From Clostridia bacterium (lineage in GTDB: Bacteria > Bacillota_A > Clostridia > Peptostreptococcales > JAAYPU01): 8,766 nt of DNA. The stretch covers positions 1 through 8,766 of the forward strand of contig JAKSCF010000532.1 in assembly GCA_022360735.1 (NCBI GenBank), given 5' to 3'. The stretch's first letter is position 1; each line of letters begins with the position of its first letter. The notes below the pieces were generated by a model, which was given only the letters and a program-made list of their open reading frames with translations, did not search any database and was not told the origin of the DNA. This document shows positions 1 to 4,880 of this stretch, in pieces. The position numbers and the translations under genes were made by a program.

Positions 1-1
1 A

Positions 2-196
2 GCATCTTATTACAATCTTACTAGGAGAGAATTAGAAATTGTAAATCTGATTACCAAAGGATATACTAATAAAGAAATTAGTAATATACTATATGTCAGT
101 ACTCATACCGTCCGAACTCATGTGTTTAATATCTTCAAAAAAATGGACGTCAATAATAGAACTGCTATATCCAATAAAATAGCTGAAGTCATGTAA
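2..196 (+). CDS. LuxR/GerE-type helix-turn-helix regulator, C-terminal part
   Basis: Only the last 64 residues are in the window; the reading frame is open from base 2 to the TAA at 194-196. It reads as a complete LuxR/GerE DNA-binding domain. The opening LTRRELEIVNLITKGYTNKE matches the family's LTxRExEVLxLxAxGxxNKEI signature, and STHTVRTHVFNIFKKM is the recognition helix and the helix after it. The protein ends soon after this domain, as is usual for response regulators and other LuxR-family activators, so the missing N-terminus should carry the sensing or receiver domain. That domain cannot be seen, so signal and targets are unknown. The end of the gene overlaps the opposing small ORF by 8 bases. 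The family call is secure; the subfamily is not. Confidence 0.88.
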   Translation, partial: ASYYNLTRRELEIVNLITKGYTNKEISNILYVSTHTVRTHVFNIFKKMDVNNRTAISNKIAEVM

Positions 197-350
197 AAAA
201 GAATTCATCGCCACTTTTGTTCCCAATACCAGGATAAATATCAAACCTTCCAACCCCAATAGTTAAAAGTTGCATTTCCCCAACTTCTATTGTAGATTGA
301 TTTACTTGTGAATCTGCATTTGTCGCTAAAAATATAAATGCTCCTTTCAT
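189..350 (-). CDS. Small protein resembling the N-terminus of DUF6506 proteins, possibly truncated
   Basis: This is a 53-residue ORF starting at the ATG at 348-350. I chose this start because a good AAGGAG site lies at 360-365 with 9 bases of spacing. A longer GTG start at 399-401 would add 17 residues but has only an A-rich stretch upstream. The start, MKGAFIFLATNADSQ followed by a short loop and QLLTIGV, resembles what I recall of the first strands of DUF6506 proteins (AFIFLAPxADPxxHR ... xLTVVGV). Members are usually about 100 residues, and here the rest of the domain is replaced by GRFDIYPGIGNKSGDEFFFT. It may be a decayed or truncated gene, or a genuine short protein. The function of DUF6506 is unknown. 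The 3' end runs into the LuxR-type gene on the other strand. Confidence 0.45.
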   Translation of the reverse strand: MKGAFIFLATNADSQVNQSTIEVGEMQLLTIGVGRFDIYPGIGNKSGDEFFFT

Positions 351-503
351 TTTGTCTGTCTCCTTCACAATTAATATTTTTCCATATTTTAATTGTGTCA
401 CTTTTTTGTTTTTTTCTATTCGAATATATTACTTAATTTTTAATAAAAAAAATAGTACTTTATACGTATTTATGGTTTTAAATATCTCTTGCATATTATA
501 AGA

Positions 504-538
504 CAAAAAAACCACTTGTTGTTTGAACAAGCAGTTTT
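504..538 (-). terminator. Rho-independent terminator of the P-loop ATPase gene
   Basis: On the minus strand a 13-bp stem (508-520 with 526-538, two G-U pairs) encloses a 5-base loop. A run of T (complement of the A run at 505-511) follows. It begins 8 bases after the stop codon of the minus-strand ATPase gene, which is the expected place for its terminator. Confidence 0.85.
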
Positions 539-545
539 ATATTTG

Positions 546-1229
546 CTACTTAGTTTCCATCCATTTTTGCCGCATAACCATGTCGATAGGAAATACTTCG
601 CCTTTGAGTTCTTTAGGGATTTCTGTCTCAAGTTTTCGAATACAGCTGATGTATTTTACCGGAACTGCAAATTCATCGCTTAAAAGCGATACTAGATCAT
701 TTCCTTTTTTTATATCGTCTATGGTCGTATGTTCCAGCATATGGGTATTGTTGATCAATCCTGTAATCGAAACTTTTGCTTCTTCCTGAATGCTTTCAGC
801 ATACCATTTTGCTTTTTCAAAATCGGATGTTTCAGGACGATTGGCATTGATAACGATCCATAAATCATATTCACCTTGTTTTAGATAAGATCGATATCGA
901 GCAAGTGTCTTCATCCCTACGGGGTCTCCTCCTATATCCATAATCACTTCTTTTTCTTTGTTTTGAAGAGGTCCAAAAATATTAGCTGACAAGGAAGGGA
1001 GATCCGCAGTAATTGCTTTTCCAAAACTACTGCTAATCAACTCGATTCCTTTCTCTTCAAACAAATCAATTTTTTCTCGACTTCTAAAATAGGGATTGAT
1101 GATATCTAAATCTATGATGGTCACTTGAGGCTTTATTTGTTTCAATTTTAAAGCATAATTCACTGCAAATTCAGTTTTTCCGCTTCCATAATGGCCCGCG
1201 ATAATTCTAATTCTATTATCTTTCAACAT
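546..1229 (-). CDS. P-loop ATPase of the MinD/ParA/CobQ-like group
   Basis: This 227-residue soluble protein has a clear nucleotide-binding core. The Walker A loop is GHYGSGKT at residues 12-19. A strand ending in IIDLDIINPYFRSRE (about 38-52) corresponds to the switch I/Asp region of SIMIBI-class ATPases, and a Walker B-like strand VIMDIGGDP sits at 95-103. VINANRPET (126-134) and GLINNTH (157-163) resemble the base-recognition strands. Walker A is of the GxxGxGKT form rather than the deviant KGGxxK of classic ParA. Such single-domain proteins are common in anaerobic Clostridia, usually annotated as CobQ/CobB/MinD/ParA nucleotide-binding proteins, and their function is not settled. No Cys pair for CooC-type metal handling is seen. 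The start is supported by AAGGAGG (1238-1244) and by a promoter directly upstream. The gene stands alone, divergent from the small Cys peptide gene. Confidence 0.85.
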   Translation of the reverse strand: MLKDNRIRIIAGHYGSGKTEFAVNYALKLKQIKPQVTIIDLDIINPYFRSREKIDLFEEKGIELISSSFGKAITADLPSLSANIFGPLQNKEKEVIMDIGGDPVGMKTLARYRSYLKQGEYDLWIVINANRPETSDFEKAKWYAESIQEEAKVSITGLINNTHMLEHTTIDDIKKGNDLVSLLSDEFAVPVKYISCIRKLETEIPKELKGEVFPIDMVMRQKWMETK

Positions 1230-1258
1230 TTATTCTTTCCTCCTTAAATATCAATCTT

Positions 1259-1287
1259 ATTATATGATGTAATCCAAAAAAAGTAAA
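1259..1287 (-). promoter_or_regulatory. Likely sigma-A-type promoter of the P-loop ATPase gene
   Basis: On the minus strand TTTACT (1282-1287) is followed by a 17-base spacer and a perfect TATAAT (1259-1264). The expected transcript would start near 1252 and carry the AAGGAGG site of the ATPase gene after a short leader. Confidence 0.6.
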
Positions 1288-1295
1288 AAAAAAAG

Positions 1296-1324
1296 TTCTT
1301 AATTAATATTTTACCAATCATATT
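1296..1324 (+). promoter_or_regulatory. Weak candidate promoter of the small Cys peptide gene
   Basis: TTCTTA (1296-1301), a 17-base spacer and CATATT (1319-1324) precede the small peptide gene by about 46 bases. Both boxes are imperfect and the region is very A/T-rich, so this is only the best candidate seen. Confidence 0.25.
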
Positions 1325-1370
1325 TTTTTTATGTTTGAAAATAATAAAAATTAAGGAGGGATTTACAACC

Positions 1371-1526
1371 ATGAAAAATAAAAAACAAAAGAAAGTAAAA
1401 ATGGAACAAAATGCTGCGTATAAAATGGCCAATATGAAAAATATGAAAAATCAAGGCGATAGCTGTAATAACAAGCAAGAAAATTGCAGCAACAATAACA
1501 ACAATTGTAATGAATTAGATTACTGA
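1371..1526 (+). CDS. Small Lys/Asn-rich peptide with MxxM and evenly spaced Cys
   Basis: This 51-residue peptide is not recognised as any named family. The start is the ATG at 1371, chosen because AAGGAGGG (1353-1360) lies 10 bases ahead; an earlier in-frame ATG at 1335 has no such site. The N-terminal third is strongly basic (MKNKKQKKVK). The middle holds Met19, Met22 and Met25 as an MxxMxxM run. The C-terminal part is Asn-rich with Cys32, Cys39 and Cys46, spaced exactly seven residues apart (C-x6-C-x6-C), ending in ELDY. There is no signal peptide or membrane segment. A strong terminator follows, so it is a single-gene transcript. The pattern would suit binding of a soft metal or a thiol-based role, but that is inference; low-complexity composition alone could also give it. 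Confidence 0.7.
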   Translation: MKNKKQKKVKMEQNAAYKMANMKNMKNQGDSCNNKQENCSNNNNNCNELDY

Positions 1527-1560
1527 GCTGCGTCGGAAGCAAGAGATTGGGTTAACTTCA

Positions 1561-1597
1561 ATGAGAAATAGCTTTTTCGCTATTTCTCGTTCTTTCC
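1561..1597 (+). terminator. Rho-independent terminator of the small Cys peptide gene
   Basis: A perfect 10-bp stem GAGAAATAGC / GCTATTTCTC (1563-1572 and 1579-1588) encloses a 6-base loop and can extend by two more pairs. The T-rich tail GTTCTTTCC follows. It lies 35 bases after the peptide's stop codon. Confidence 0.85.
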
Positions 1598-1616
1598 CTC
1601 CATGATATTCATTATC

Positions 1617-1645
1617 TTGACCTTTTTATCAGTTTATCTTATAGT
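1617..1645 (+). promoter_or_regulatory. Likely promoter of the first ArsR-family gene
   Basis: TTGACC (1617-1622), a 17-base spacer and TATAGT (1640-1645) are close to the sigma-A consensus. They sit about 45 bases ahead of the first ArsR start codon. A perfect TTTTATAAAA palindrome at 1671-1680, just ahead of the ribosome binding site, could be an operator, but it is too A/T-rich to weigh heavily. Confidence 0.65.
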
Positions 1646-1691
1646 AATAATGTAAATCTAAAATAAACGATTTTATAAAAGAGGTACCAAA

Positions 1692-2012
1692 ATGAGAATA
1701 AGAAAAGATGTTTTTGATAATGAAGAAAGTGAAATTGTTTTAACCGCCAAGATTTCAGATGCTCTAGCGCACCCAGTAAGGATTAAAATATTAAAATATA
1801 TTCTTATTAACAATTCACAAAGAGAAACTGTACATAATAAAGATCTTGTAGAGTTTTTTGACTACTCCCAGTCTACTATATCTCAGCATGTAAAAAAACT
1901 GGTCAATGCCGACGTCATTCATGTTAGAAAAAAGGATAATTTTTCAGAGTACTATATTAACATCGGTATCGTAGGAAAATATATTGATATGCTTAAAAAG
2001 TTAGAAATATAG
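1692..2012 (+). CDS. ArsR/SmtB-family winged-helix regulator, Cys-free
   Basis: This 106-residue protein fits the ArsR/SmtB fold. The helix ALAHPVRIKILKYI (about 25-38) matches the family's LxxxxRLxIL signature. FDYSQSTISQHVKKLVNADV (56-75) is the helix-turn-helix with recognition helix, and IHVRKKDNFSEYYI (76-89) is the beta wing. The family binds DNA as a dimer and is usually a repressor released by a metal ion or a thiol signal. This member has no cysteine, so it cannot use the classical CVC arsenic site or a Cys-based persulfide switch. His and Asp/Glu residues could still bind Zn or Ni. It may not respond to a metal at all. The start is supported by AAAAGAGG (1677-1684). The Met-rich protein gene begins 75 bases downstream on the same strand with its own ribosome site and probable promoter, and is a natural candidate target. 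Confidence 0.85.
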   Translation: MRIRKDVFDNEESEIVLTAKISDALAHPVRIKILKYILINNSQRETVHNKDLVEFFDYSQSTISQHVKKLVNADVIHVRKKDNFSEYYINIGIVGKYIDMLKKLEI

Positions 2013-2020
2013 TCACATAT

Positions 2021-2060
2021 TTTCACAATAACCACGTATTTGCGTATATTAATAGTGAAA
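2021..2060. promoter_or_regulatory. Inverted repeat flanking the Met-rich gene promoter, possible operator
   Basis: TTTCAC at 2021-2026 and its inverse GTGAAA at 2055-2060 bracket both promoter boxes, with the neighbouring AATAA/TTAAT also roughly symmetric. The 28-base gap is longer than is usual for an ArsR operator, so this is a weak suggestion. Confidence 0.2.
2022..2050 (+). promoter_or_regulatory. Candidate promoter of the Met-rich protein gene
   Basis: TTCACA (2022-2027), a 17-base spacer and TATATT (2045-2050) lie about 38 bases ahead of the start codon of the Met-rich gene. This suggests it can be transcribed apart from the upstream ArsR gene. Confidence 0.45.
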
Positions 2061-2087
2061 CTTTGTTTAACTATTGGAGGGTTATTG

Positions 2088-2513
2088 ATGGAAAAAGTAT
2101 ATCCTTACACTCAAAATTGCGGTAGTTACCCAATGAACGGTATGCAAGAACCAATGTATGGTGGAATGGATCAGATGCAGGCTATGTATCCTATGCAGCC
2201 TATGCAATCTATGCAAGGTATGTGTTGTATGCCTATGCAAGGTATGTACTGTATGATGCCAATGCAACCAATGCAAGCTATGCAGCCTATGCACGGTATG
2301 GAAGGAAATATGGCTATGCAGCCTATGAATCCAATGCACGGTATGGATAATAACATGTATATGCAGCCCATGAATCCAATGCATGGTATGGATGGAAATA
2401 TGGCTATGCAGCCCATGAATCCAATGCACGGTATGGATAATAACATGTATATGCAGCCTATGCACGGTATGCAGAGTATGCATGGCATGTATGGCATGCC
2501 TTACGAAGAATAA
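2088..2513 (+). CDS. Methionine-rich repeat protein (about 30% Met)
   Basis: This 141-residue protein contains 43 methionines, 6 His and 4 Cys. The start is the ATG at 2088, with GGAGGG (2076-2081) six bases ahead; an in-frame ATG at 2040 lacks a site. After the leader MEKVYPYTQNCGSYP the chain is almost wholly MxxM steps (MQPM, MQSM, MHGM, MNPM), with a MCCMPM and a MYCMM segment. From about residue 65 it holds 15-residue repeats of the form MQPMNPMHGMDxNMx. No signal peptide or membrane segment is present. MxxM and Met/His/Cys clusters are known Cu(I)/Ag(I) ligands in copper-handling proteins, so metal buffering is a fair guess. A methionine sink for oxidants or a structural (for example spore coat) role is also possible. 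It follows an ArsR-family gene that may control it. The family is not recognised. Confidence 0.8.
   Translation: MEKVYPYTQNCGSYPMNGMQEPMYGGMDQMQAMYPMQPMQSMQGMCCMPMQGMYCMMPMQPMQAMQPMHGMEGNMAMQPMNPMHGMDNNMYMQPMNPMHGMDGNMAMQPMNPMHGMDNNMYMQPMHGMQSMHGMYGMPYEE
2280..2471 (+). repeat. 45-bp tandem repeat inside the Met-rich gene
   Basis: Three full 45-bp units start at 2316, 2361 and 2406, each beginning ATGCAGCC and encoding MQPMNPMHGMD plus four residues. A 36-base unit lacking the MNP codons precedes them (2280-2315) and a partial unit follows (2451-2471). Units alternate between the endings DNNMY and (D/E)GNMA, giving a higher-order period of about 90 bp. Units starting at 2316 and 2406 are nearly identical in DNA, which points to recent duplication. 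Confidence 0.9.
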
Positions 2514-2536
2514 TTATAGTAATACATCTTACACAG

Positions 2537-2565
2537 AAAAAGCTGAGCAAAATGCTCAGCTTTTT
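2537..2565. terminator. Bidirectional terminator between the Met-rich gene and ycaO
   Basis: A perfect 13-bp inverted repeat (2537-2549 with 2553-2565, core AGCTGAGCA) has a 3-base loop, with A5 on one side and T5 on the other. It therefore works on both strands. It ends the Met-rich gene on the plus strand and overlaps the stop codon of the minus-strand YcaO gene by two bases. Confidence 0.92.
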
Positions 2566-4411
2566 AAATGATATCTTTTAAGTTCTTTTGAGAGATTGTA
2601 CTTTGATAGAAACTATTTTTAAGAATCAAATATACTTCTTCAATCTTCTGATAGCTGCAGTAGGGTTGCAGCATACATCTTTCACAATCGAAACATTTAA
2701 CAAAAGTCTCTGCTCTCGATACCCCTTGATCAAATTGGCTGCAGACTTTGTCTACTAAGAACGATGGATAAAAAATTTTTAAAGTCTTTTTTATCATTTC
2801 TTCTGTAAACCCCTCCGTTTTCATACGTAAATAATTTAAAATACACCGATAATAAGGAACTTTATCCATGTTTTCTTTTTGGGCTGATGAAAAAGAAAAC
2901 CATTTTGAAAAAACACTATAAGCCTTCTGATAATATCCAAAGTCACAATAGGCTGCCGCGACAAATAAGCCTACGCTGGAAGCTTGCAAAGGCGCATTGT
3001 TTTTTAGTTTAATGAATAAAAGGTCGGAAATATTGGAAAAAAAGTATTTTCCTTTCTCCAGAAAATCTAAAAGTGTTTTCTTTTCCTGCTCAGGTAATTT
3101 ACTATAATTTCTAATCATTCTCTTGACGTGAACATATTGAATATAATGATCCAACTCCCTTTTGCTATATATGCTTTCAACCTCGCTGATACCAGGAATT
3201 AATACATGATAGCTGGGAAATCCTAAGAAAGATACATCCCTTGCATAGGTATGATAGCCTTTATTTTCTAAGAAACTGACTAAGTGTTTGAGCAAATCAC
3301 TATTTCTTATTTGCTCCGGTTCAACAAAAGGCTGCCATTGGTAGCTGGGTTGATCTTCAAAAAAGGATGGCGGATAACTTCCAGCCCCATTTACCAGTAT
3401 GTTCATAATATTTTCATGTGATACGGCATTTTCAATATCATATGTATATGGTATTAATCCCATCATTCTATTAATATCTTGACCTTGCAGCAACTCTGTC
3501 AAAGTACGTTCTACCGATATTTCAAATATAGGGTGGCTTCCAAATTTAACAAAATATGCATTCATTATTTTATCTATATAAATAACAGCTGTCACAGGAA
3601 GGCCTTTTCCTAAAGAACAATCTTTAATGATAATTTTTTTGTTTCCTTTGGCTTCAATATTATTTATCATTCTATATATTCTTGGATATTGTTTAAGGTG
3701 CTCTTCCGGATATGAGGGAGGTGTTATTTGTTCTTCGATTACTTTTTTATTCACATATCTTTCTAAGCACTCCGATATCCCTTGAACAATTGCTTCCTCA
3801 GCTGTATTTCCGGCACACATGCCGTTGGACATATACATTTTAGAAACCATTTTCATTGGAATATAGGATACTCTTTTGGTGCATAGGTTCATAAAAGGTA
3901 TGGATATAAAATCATATGGAATTTCTTCATAGGACATTTGTTTCCAAGTTTTTAACAATTCTTGAAGGTCTACTTCATTCGGCATCTTCTTCTTTTGCTG
4001 CCTAATCCAATCGTCATCGGAATAAATAAGATCATATATACTAGTACCTTTTTCATCAGGGCAGTAAAAGAAGTTCTTATATTGATGCGCCTTGGAACTA
4101 ACATCTATGGTCAATCTATATTGTGTCATATTTTGCAATCTTTCCATTAGCTCCGCATAGGCACTGGCTAGTGCATACTCATGTGTTGTGCCTTTTCCAT
4201 TAACCCCTAAGTTGGTGTCTTGAATCATCAATCTAACAGAAAAATACCCTTCTACAGTATTATTCCAATTGTGTTCTATAGGTATAATACCAAGCTCATT
4301 CAGAATTGTACGTATTTTTATGATCGTGTCTTTAGGTAATGCATCTTTATATTTTCTTTTTCTCAACTCATCTTTACAATTTTCCACGCTTTTTACGCAC
4401 CTTTCACACAT
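2564..4411 (-). CDS. ycaO: YcaO-family ATP-dependent protein, E. coli YcaO type
   Basis: This 615-residue protein has the YcaO fold signatures: GVNGKGTTHEYALASAYAEL with MER after it (69-91, Glu87 and Glu90), SNGMCAGNTAEEAIVQGISE followed by CLERY (195-219, Glu214 and Glu217), and RTLTELLQGQD (302-312). The Glu pairs match the ATP/Mg site. Layout and wording match full-length E. coli YcaO (586 residues) as I recall it, including YIPMKMV, the GSHPxFxxxxERTLTELLQG block and a helical C-terminal domain. YcaO enzymes use ATP to activate a backbone amide for azoline or thioamide formation. E. coli YcaO is instead linked genetically to RimO-dependent methylthiolation of ribosomal protein S12. Odd here are Cys2, Cys5 and Cys12, and a C-x2-C-x2-C-x5-C cluster (573-585), suggesting a metal or Fe-S site. 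The ATG has no clear ribosome site; GTG at residue 9 is an alternative. It is divergent from the ArsR/sulfur-transferase operon. Confidence 0.88.
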   Translation of the reverse strand: MCERCVKSVENCKDELRKRKYKDALPKDTIIKIRTILNELGIIPIEHNWNNTVEGYFSVRLMIQDTNLGVNGKGTTHEYALASAYAELMERLQNMTQYRLTIDVSSKAHQYKNFFYCPDEKGTSIYDLIYSDDDWIRQQKKKMPNEVDLQELLKTWKQMSYEEIPYDFISIPFMNLCTKRVSYIPMKMVSKMYMSNGMCAGNTAEEAIVQGISECLERYVNKKVIEEQITPPSYPEEHLKQYPRIYRMINNIEAKGNKKIIIKDCSLGKGLPVTAVIYIDKIMNAYFVKFGSHPIFEISVERTLTELLQGQDINRMMGLIPYTYDIENAVSHENIMNILVNGAGSYPPSFFEDQPSYQWQPFVEPEQIRNSDLLKHLVSFLENKGYHTYARDVSFLGFPSYHVLIPGISEVESIYSKRELDHYIQYVHVKRMIRNYSKLPEQEKKTLLDFLEKGKYFFSNISDLLFIKLKNNAPLQASSVGLFVAAAYCDFGYYQKAYSVFSKWFSFSSAQKENMDKVPYYRCILNYLRMKTEGFTEEMIKKTLKIFYPSFLVDKVCSQFDQGVSRAETFVKCFDCERCMLQPYCSYQKIEEVYLILKNSFYQSTISQKNLKDII

Positions 4412-4486
4412 TATACATTTAGCATTAATACATATTATTCATATGACTGCGGATTTAATGATTATAAATTTATTTTGTTGCGTAAA

Positions 4487-4516
4487 ATATTAGAAAACTA
4501 TTGAAATATATATCAA
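4487..4516 (-). promoter_or_regulatory. Candidate promoter of ycaO
   Basis: On the minus strand TTGATA (complement of 4511-4516), an 18-base spacer and TAATAT (complement of 4487-4492) point toward ycaO. They leave a leader of about 70 bases. The -35 box overlaps both the divergent plus-strand promoter and the CAATATATTG palindrome. Confidence 0.45.
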
Positions 4517-4529
4517 TATATTGTAATAT
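4501..4529 (+). promoter_or_regulatory. Likely promoter of the ArsR/CoADR-fusion operon
   Basis: TTGAAA (4501-4506), a 17-base spacer and TAATAT (4524-4529) lie about 42 bases before the second ArsR start codon. The spacer contains the CAATATATTG palindrome. Confidence 0.6.
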
Positions 4530-4537
4530 TTAAATAT
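4508..4537. promoter_or_regulatory. Tandem A/T-rich palindromes, candidate ArsR operator for both directions
   Basis: CAATATATTG (4514-4523) is a perfect 10-bp palindrome that extends with flanking ATAT/ATAT to an imperfect 22-bp dyad (4508-4529). Right beside it ATATTTAAATAT (4526-4537) is a perfect 12-bp palindrome over the plus-strand -10 box. Short A/T-rich dyads on the promoter are typical of ArsR-family operators. Binding here would block both divergent promoters. Chance palindromes are frequent in such A/T-rich DNA, which limits confidence. Confidence 0.45.
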
Positions 4538-4571
4538 AGTGATATTATATTAACAATGTTGAGGTGATAAA

Positions 4572-4880
4572 ATGGACTTTGATAAAAAACAAACCAAGCT
4601 ATTATTAGAACAAAAAGCAGAATTACTAAAATCAATTTCTCACCCTGTAAGGTTATGTATCCTTACGAAACTGCTATACGATGGAGAATGTAATGTGAGT
4701 CATCTTCAGAATTGCTTGGACGTTCCTCAATCCACCGTATCGCAGCATCTGGGTAAATTACGCAGCTCTGGCGTTTTGGAAAAAGAACGAAACGGTTTAG
4801 AGATTCATTATAGTATTGCAAATGAAGAAATAAGAAAAGTATTGGAAGTATTGCTTGAGGATATTAAAGGAGGTATATAA
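4572..4880 (+). CDS. ArsR-family regulator, likely control of the sulfur-transferase operon
   Basis: This 102-residue winged-helix protein has ISHPVRLCILTKLLYDGECN (22-41) as the family signature, LDVPQSTVSQHLGKLRSSGV (49-68) as the recognition region, and LEKERNGLEIHYSI (69-82) as the wing. Cysteines are at 29, 40 and 48. From memory, the ArsR-family persulfide sensors SqrR/BigR/YgaV use one Cys in the second helix and one near the C-terminus. Here no C-terminal Cys exists and Cys29 is not at the usual place. The classical arsenic CVC motif reads NVS instead. The effector is therefore unclear, although the neighbouring gene makes a reactive-sulfur signal the best guess. GAGGTG (4561-4566) supports the start. 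The stop overlaps the next start by one base (TAATG), so the two proteins are translationally coupled. It probably represses its own operon, and perhaps ycaO. Confidence 0.88.
   Translation: MDFDKKQTKLLLEQKAELLKSISHPVRLCILTKLLYDGECNVSHLQNCLDVPQSTVSQHLGKLRSSGVLEKERNGLEIHYSIANEEIRKVLEVLLEDIKGGI

Noticed and set aside
523..789. Plus-strand ORFs opposite the start-distal part of the P-loop ATPase gene.
   Set aside because: The minus-strand frame carries intact Walker motifs and a terminator; the plus-strand frames are shadows without family features.
2280..2471. CRISPR-like array.
   Set aside because: The 45-bp units are contiguous and in frame, with no unrelated spacers; they are a protein-coding tandem repeat.
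2082..2497. Two long minus-strand ORFs (133 and 108 residues) opposite the Met-rich gene.
   Set aside because: They are frame shadows of the low-complexity repeat: their His/Leu/Ile-rich periodic sequences simply mirror the ATG-rich codons. Neither has a ribosome site, and the plus-strand gene explains the region.
2088..4411. A RiPP cluster with the Met-rich protein as the substrate of YcaO.
   Set aside because: The YcaO matches the full-length E. coli type rather than cyclodehydratases with an E1-like/ocin-ThiF or TfuA partner. The genes are convergent with a shared terminator, and there is no leader/core layout, protease or exporter gene nearby.
3962..4493. Plus-strand ORFs opposite the N-terminal region of ycaO.
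   Set aside because: They overlap conserved YcaO sequence, have no ribosome site, and read as hydrophobic shadow sequence.
4441..4560. Possible riboswitch or attenuator in the ycaO leader.
   Set aside because: The roughly 70-base leader is A/T-rich with no stable hairpin or terminator-like structure. A sulfur-responsive S-box or T-box core was not seen.
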